Part shown: in pieces, positions 5,643 to 7,276 of the stretch
Layout: the number at the start of each line of letters is the position of its first letter
Position numbering within the stretch: the first letter of the stretch is position 1
Assembly (NCBI GenBank): GCA_030654645.1
Contig: JAURXC010000200.1
Span: 1-7,276 of the forward strand
Reading direction: 5' to 3'
DNA length: 7,276 bases
Source: Deltaproteobacteria bacterium
Lineage (GTDB): Bacteria > Desulfobacterota > Desulfuromonadia > Geobacterales > Pseudopelobacteraceae
The notes under the pieces: model-generated
The model's input: the letters and a program-made list of their open reading frames with translations, nothing else
The model's database searches: none
What the model was told of the DNA's origin: nothing
Made by a program: the position numbers and the translations under genes

Positions 5643-5663
5643 AAGGAGAACATGATTACATGA
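5643..5663 (+). promoter_or_regulatory. purQ ribosome binding site with overlapping three-codon ORF
   Basis: AAGGAG (5643-5648) lies 3 bases before an ATG at 5652 and 11 bases before the purQ ATG at 5660. The 5652 ATG opens the minimal reading frame Met-Ile-Thr-stop, whose TGA (5661-5663) overlaps the purQ start as ATGA. Ribosomes could initiate at either; re-initiation coupling is possible. The sequence arrangement is certain, the function is inference. Confidence 0.5.
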
Positions 5664-6487
5664 CACAGACACGCGCAATCGTTATAACCGGCAACGGCAC
5701 CAACTGTGAGATGGAGGCGGCCCACGCTTGCCGCATGGGAGGTTTCGACGAGGTTGTAATCGCCCATATCGCCGAGATCCTTTCCGGAGAGGTGCGCCTG
5801 GACGACTTTCATTTTCTCAACCTGACCGGCGGATTTCTGGACGGAGACGATCTGGGAAGCGCCAAGGCCCAAGCCAACCGTCTGAAAAATGCCGTGGTGG
5901 ACGGCAGCGGTGAAAAGCTGGTGGAACAGTTTACCCGTTTCATCAGCGCCGGAAAGTTGATCCTGGGGGTCTGCAACGGATTCCAGCTAATGGTCAAGAT
6001 GGGCATGCTGCCCGCTTTTGACGGCAACTACCTGAATCAGTCGGTTACGCTGACCCATAATGATTGCGGCCGTTTTCAGGACCGTTGGTGCTATCTCAAG
6101 GTCGAGGCCGCTTCGCCTTCGGTTTTTACCAAGGGCATTTCCGGGGGGATCTATCTGCCGGTGCGCCACGGCGAGGGGAAATTCGTCTGCGATTCGGATG
6201 CGACCCTGGAACGTATCGAGCGGGAACATCTGGCGGTCTTCAAATACTCTGACCCGGAATATGACGCCGCCACGATGGAGTTTCCTGCCAATCCCAACGG
6301 TGCTCAGAACGGGATCGCCGGCATTTGTGATCCCAGCGGGCGCCTGATGGGATTGATGCCGCATCCCGAGGCTTTTGTCCATTACACACAGCATCCCCGC
6401 TGGACTAGGGAACAGCTGCCGGAAGAGGGTGACGGCCTGATCCTGTATAAAAACGCTGCGGAATACGTGAGGAAAAATCTTGTCTAG
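5660..6487 (+). CDS. purQ: Phosphoribosylformylglycinamidine synthase, glutaminase subunit PurQ
   Basis: Class I glutamine amidotransferase subunit that releases ammonia from glutamine for PurL in FGAM synthesis; cytosolic. The 275-residue protein shows the N-terminal VITGNGTNCEMEAAHACRMGG segment (8-28), the oxyanion-type TGGF (56-59), the nucleophile elbow GVCNGFQL with Cys105 (103-110), PVRHGEGKF (167-175) and the catalytic PHPEAF with His235 and Glu237 (234-239). The triad is complete. It is longer than the Bacillus form (about 227 residues), as expected for the PurQ that partners a large PurL. The start is set by the conserved N-terminus, although its ribosome site is closer to the ATG at 5652. 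purF follows after 25 bases, so the two probably share a transcript; purL lies over 4 kb upstream. Confidence 0.97.
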   Translation: MTQTRAIVITGNGTNCEMEAAHACRMGGFDEVVIAHIAEILSGEVRLDDFHFLNLTGGFLDGDDLGSAKAQANRLKNAVVDGSGEKLVEQFTRFISAGKLILGVCNGFQLMVKMGMLPAFDGNYLNQSVTLTHNDCGRFQDRWCYLKVEAASPSVFTKGISGGIYLPVRHGEGKFVCDSDATLERIEREHLAVFKYSDPEYDAATMEFPANPNGAQNGIAGICDPSGRLMGLMPHPEAFVHYTQHPRWTREQLPEEGDGLILYKNAAEYVRKNLV

Positions 6488-6512
6488 TCATAATGAAGTG
6501 GAGCCTTTAACT

Positions 6513-7276
6513 ATGAAACTGTCCAGACCCCAGGAAGAATGCGGTGTATTTGGCGTCTACAATCACCCCGAGGCATCCAACCTGACATACCTTGGCCTGT
6601 ATGCGCTGCAGCATCGTGGGCAGGAGAGCTGTGGCATAGTCTCCTCGGACGGCAGCACACTGCATGCCCACAAGCGCATGGGGCTGGTGGCCGACGTCTT
6701 CGGCAACCAGGAGGTGTTCAAGAAGCTGCCCGGCAAGTCGGCCATCGGACATGTGCGCTATTCGACCGCCGGCGCCTCTGTCGAGAAGAACGTCCAGCCG
6801 ATCATGGTTGACTATTCGCGCGGTTCGATTGCTGTGGCCCACAACGGCAACCTGGTCAATGCCCAGTTGCTCAAGGCGGAACTGGAAGCGTACGGTTCGA
6901 TCTTCCAGACCACAATGGACACGGAGATCATTATCCACCTGCTGGCGGCTTCCAAGACCAACTCCCTGGTTGATCGTATCGTGGATGCGCTCAAGCGTAT
7001 CAAGGGCGCCTATTGCCTGCTTTTCTTGACCGAGAGCCGCATGATCGCGGTGCGTGATCCCAACGGTTTCCGTCCGCTCTGCCTCGGCAAACTCGGCAGC
7101 GGCTGGGTGGTGGCTTCCGAGAGCTGTGCACTGGACCTGATCGAGGCCGAGTTTGTACGTGAAATCGAGCCGGGCGAGATGATTGTCTGCAATGCGGACG
7201 GCAGCATCGAATCGCTGTTTCCATTCAAAAAGGTTGAGCCCACCCCCTGCATTTTCGAGTTTGTCTACTTTGCCCG
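6513..7276 (+). CDS. purF: Amidophosphoribosyltransferase PurF (N-terminal part, 3' end outside window)
   Basis: Catalyses the first committed step of purine synthesis: PRPP plus glutamine to phosphoribosylamine. About 254 residues are visible and the frame is open to the right edge. The MKLSRPQEE propeptide is followed by Cys10, which becomes the N-terminal nucleophile of the glutaminase domain after processing. Hallmarks are ECGVFGVY (9-16), LQHRGQES (32-39), GHVRYST (79-85), AHNGNL (109-114) and RDPNGFRPL (181-189). Cys246 in PCIFEFVYFA matches a ligand of the [4Fe-4S] cluster of Bacillus-type PurF, suggesting an iron-sulfur enzyme; the other ligands lie beyond the window. The PRTase domain is missing only because of the window edge. 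The start at 6513 has GGAG (6500-6503) 9 bases upstream. Nucleotide feedback inhibition is expected from the family. Confidence 0.96.
   Translation, partial: MKLSRPQEECGVFGVYNHPEASNLTYLGLYALQHRGQESCGIVSSDGSTLHAHKRMGLVADVFGNQEVFKKLPGKSAIGHVRYSTAGASVEKNVQPIMVDYSRGSIAVAHNGNLVNAQLLKAELEAYGSIFQTTMDTEIIIHLLAASKTNSLVDRIVDALKRIKGAYCLLFLTESRMIAVRDPNGFRPLCLGKLGSGWVVASESCALDLIEAEFVREIEPGEMIVCNADGSIESLFPFKKVEPTPCIFEFVYFA

Noticed and set aside
6493..6510. Five-codon ORF just before purF
   Set aside because: It has no ribosome site and its stop does not overlap the purF start; probably chance.

Overview
The window is a stretch of bacterial chromosome centred on de novo purine synthesis genes, all on the + strand. 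The large-type PurL with a separate PurQ of about 275 residues, the Bacillus-type PurF with a short propeptide, and the GC-rich, G/C-ending codons of the housekeeping genes suggest a deltaproteobacterium-like organism, possibly of the Geobacter/Desulfuromonas group. That assignment is inferred from remembered family resemblance, not from a search.

Layout: (1) 1-1544, the C-terminal half of purL, cut by the left edge. (2) 1545-3693, a visibly AT-richer accessory island of about 2 kb. It holds a DUF4160/DUF2442 gene pair (1626-2149), an 18-bp perfect inverted repeat (2255-2292), two small overlapping genes of unknown function, the second a CxxC...CxxC zinc-ribbon-like protein (2316-2709), a roughly 300-base non-coding stretch with a 20-nt tandem duplication (2799-2838), and a Phd/YefM-RelE type II toxin-antitoxin operon with its own promoter-like sequence (3025-3614). 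(3) 3694-5499, a complete RecQ helicase. (4) 5660-6487, purQ. (5) 6513-7276, the N-terminal half of purF, cut by the right edge.

How it fits together: PurL and PurQ are the synthetase and glutaminase subunits of FGAM synthase (step 4 of IMP synthesis), and PurF catalyses step 1, so purL, purQ and purF form one pathway block. The block is interrupted by the island and by recQ. The island is bracketed by two copies of a 39-nt imperfect direct repeat (1572-1610 and 3625-3663, 34/39 identical, with a 29-nt core at 27/29). Each copy contains the dyad GCGTTA-N7-TAACGC. This suggests the cargo entered, or could leave, as a unit by recombination at this sequence, leaving purL-repeat-recQ-purQ-purF. 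The repeats and their position are read directly; the mechanism is inference.

The best candidates for something undescribed are the repeat-bracketed island as a whole, the 2316-2709 gene pair with its upstream palindrome, and the three-codon leader ORF whose stop overlaps the purQ start.
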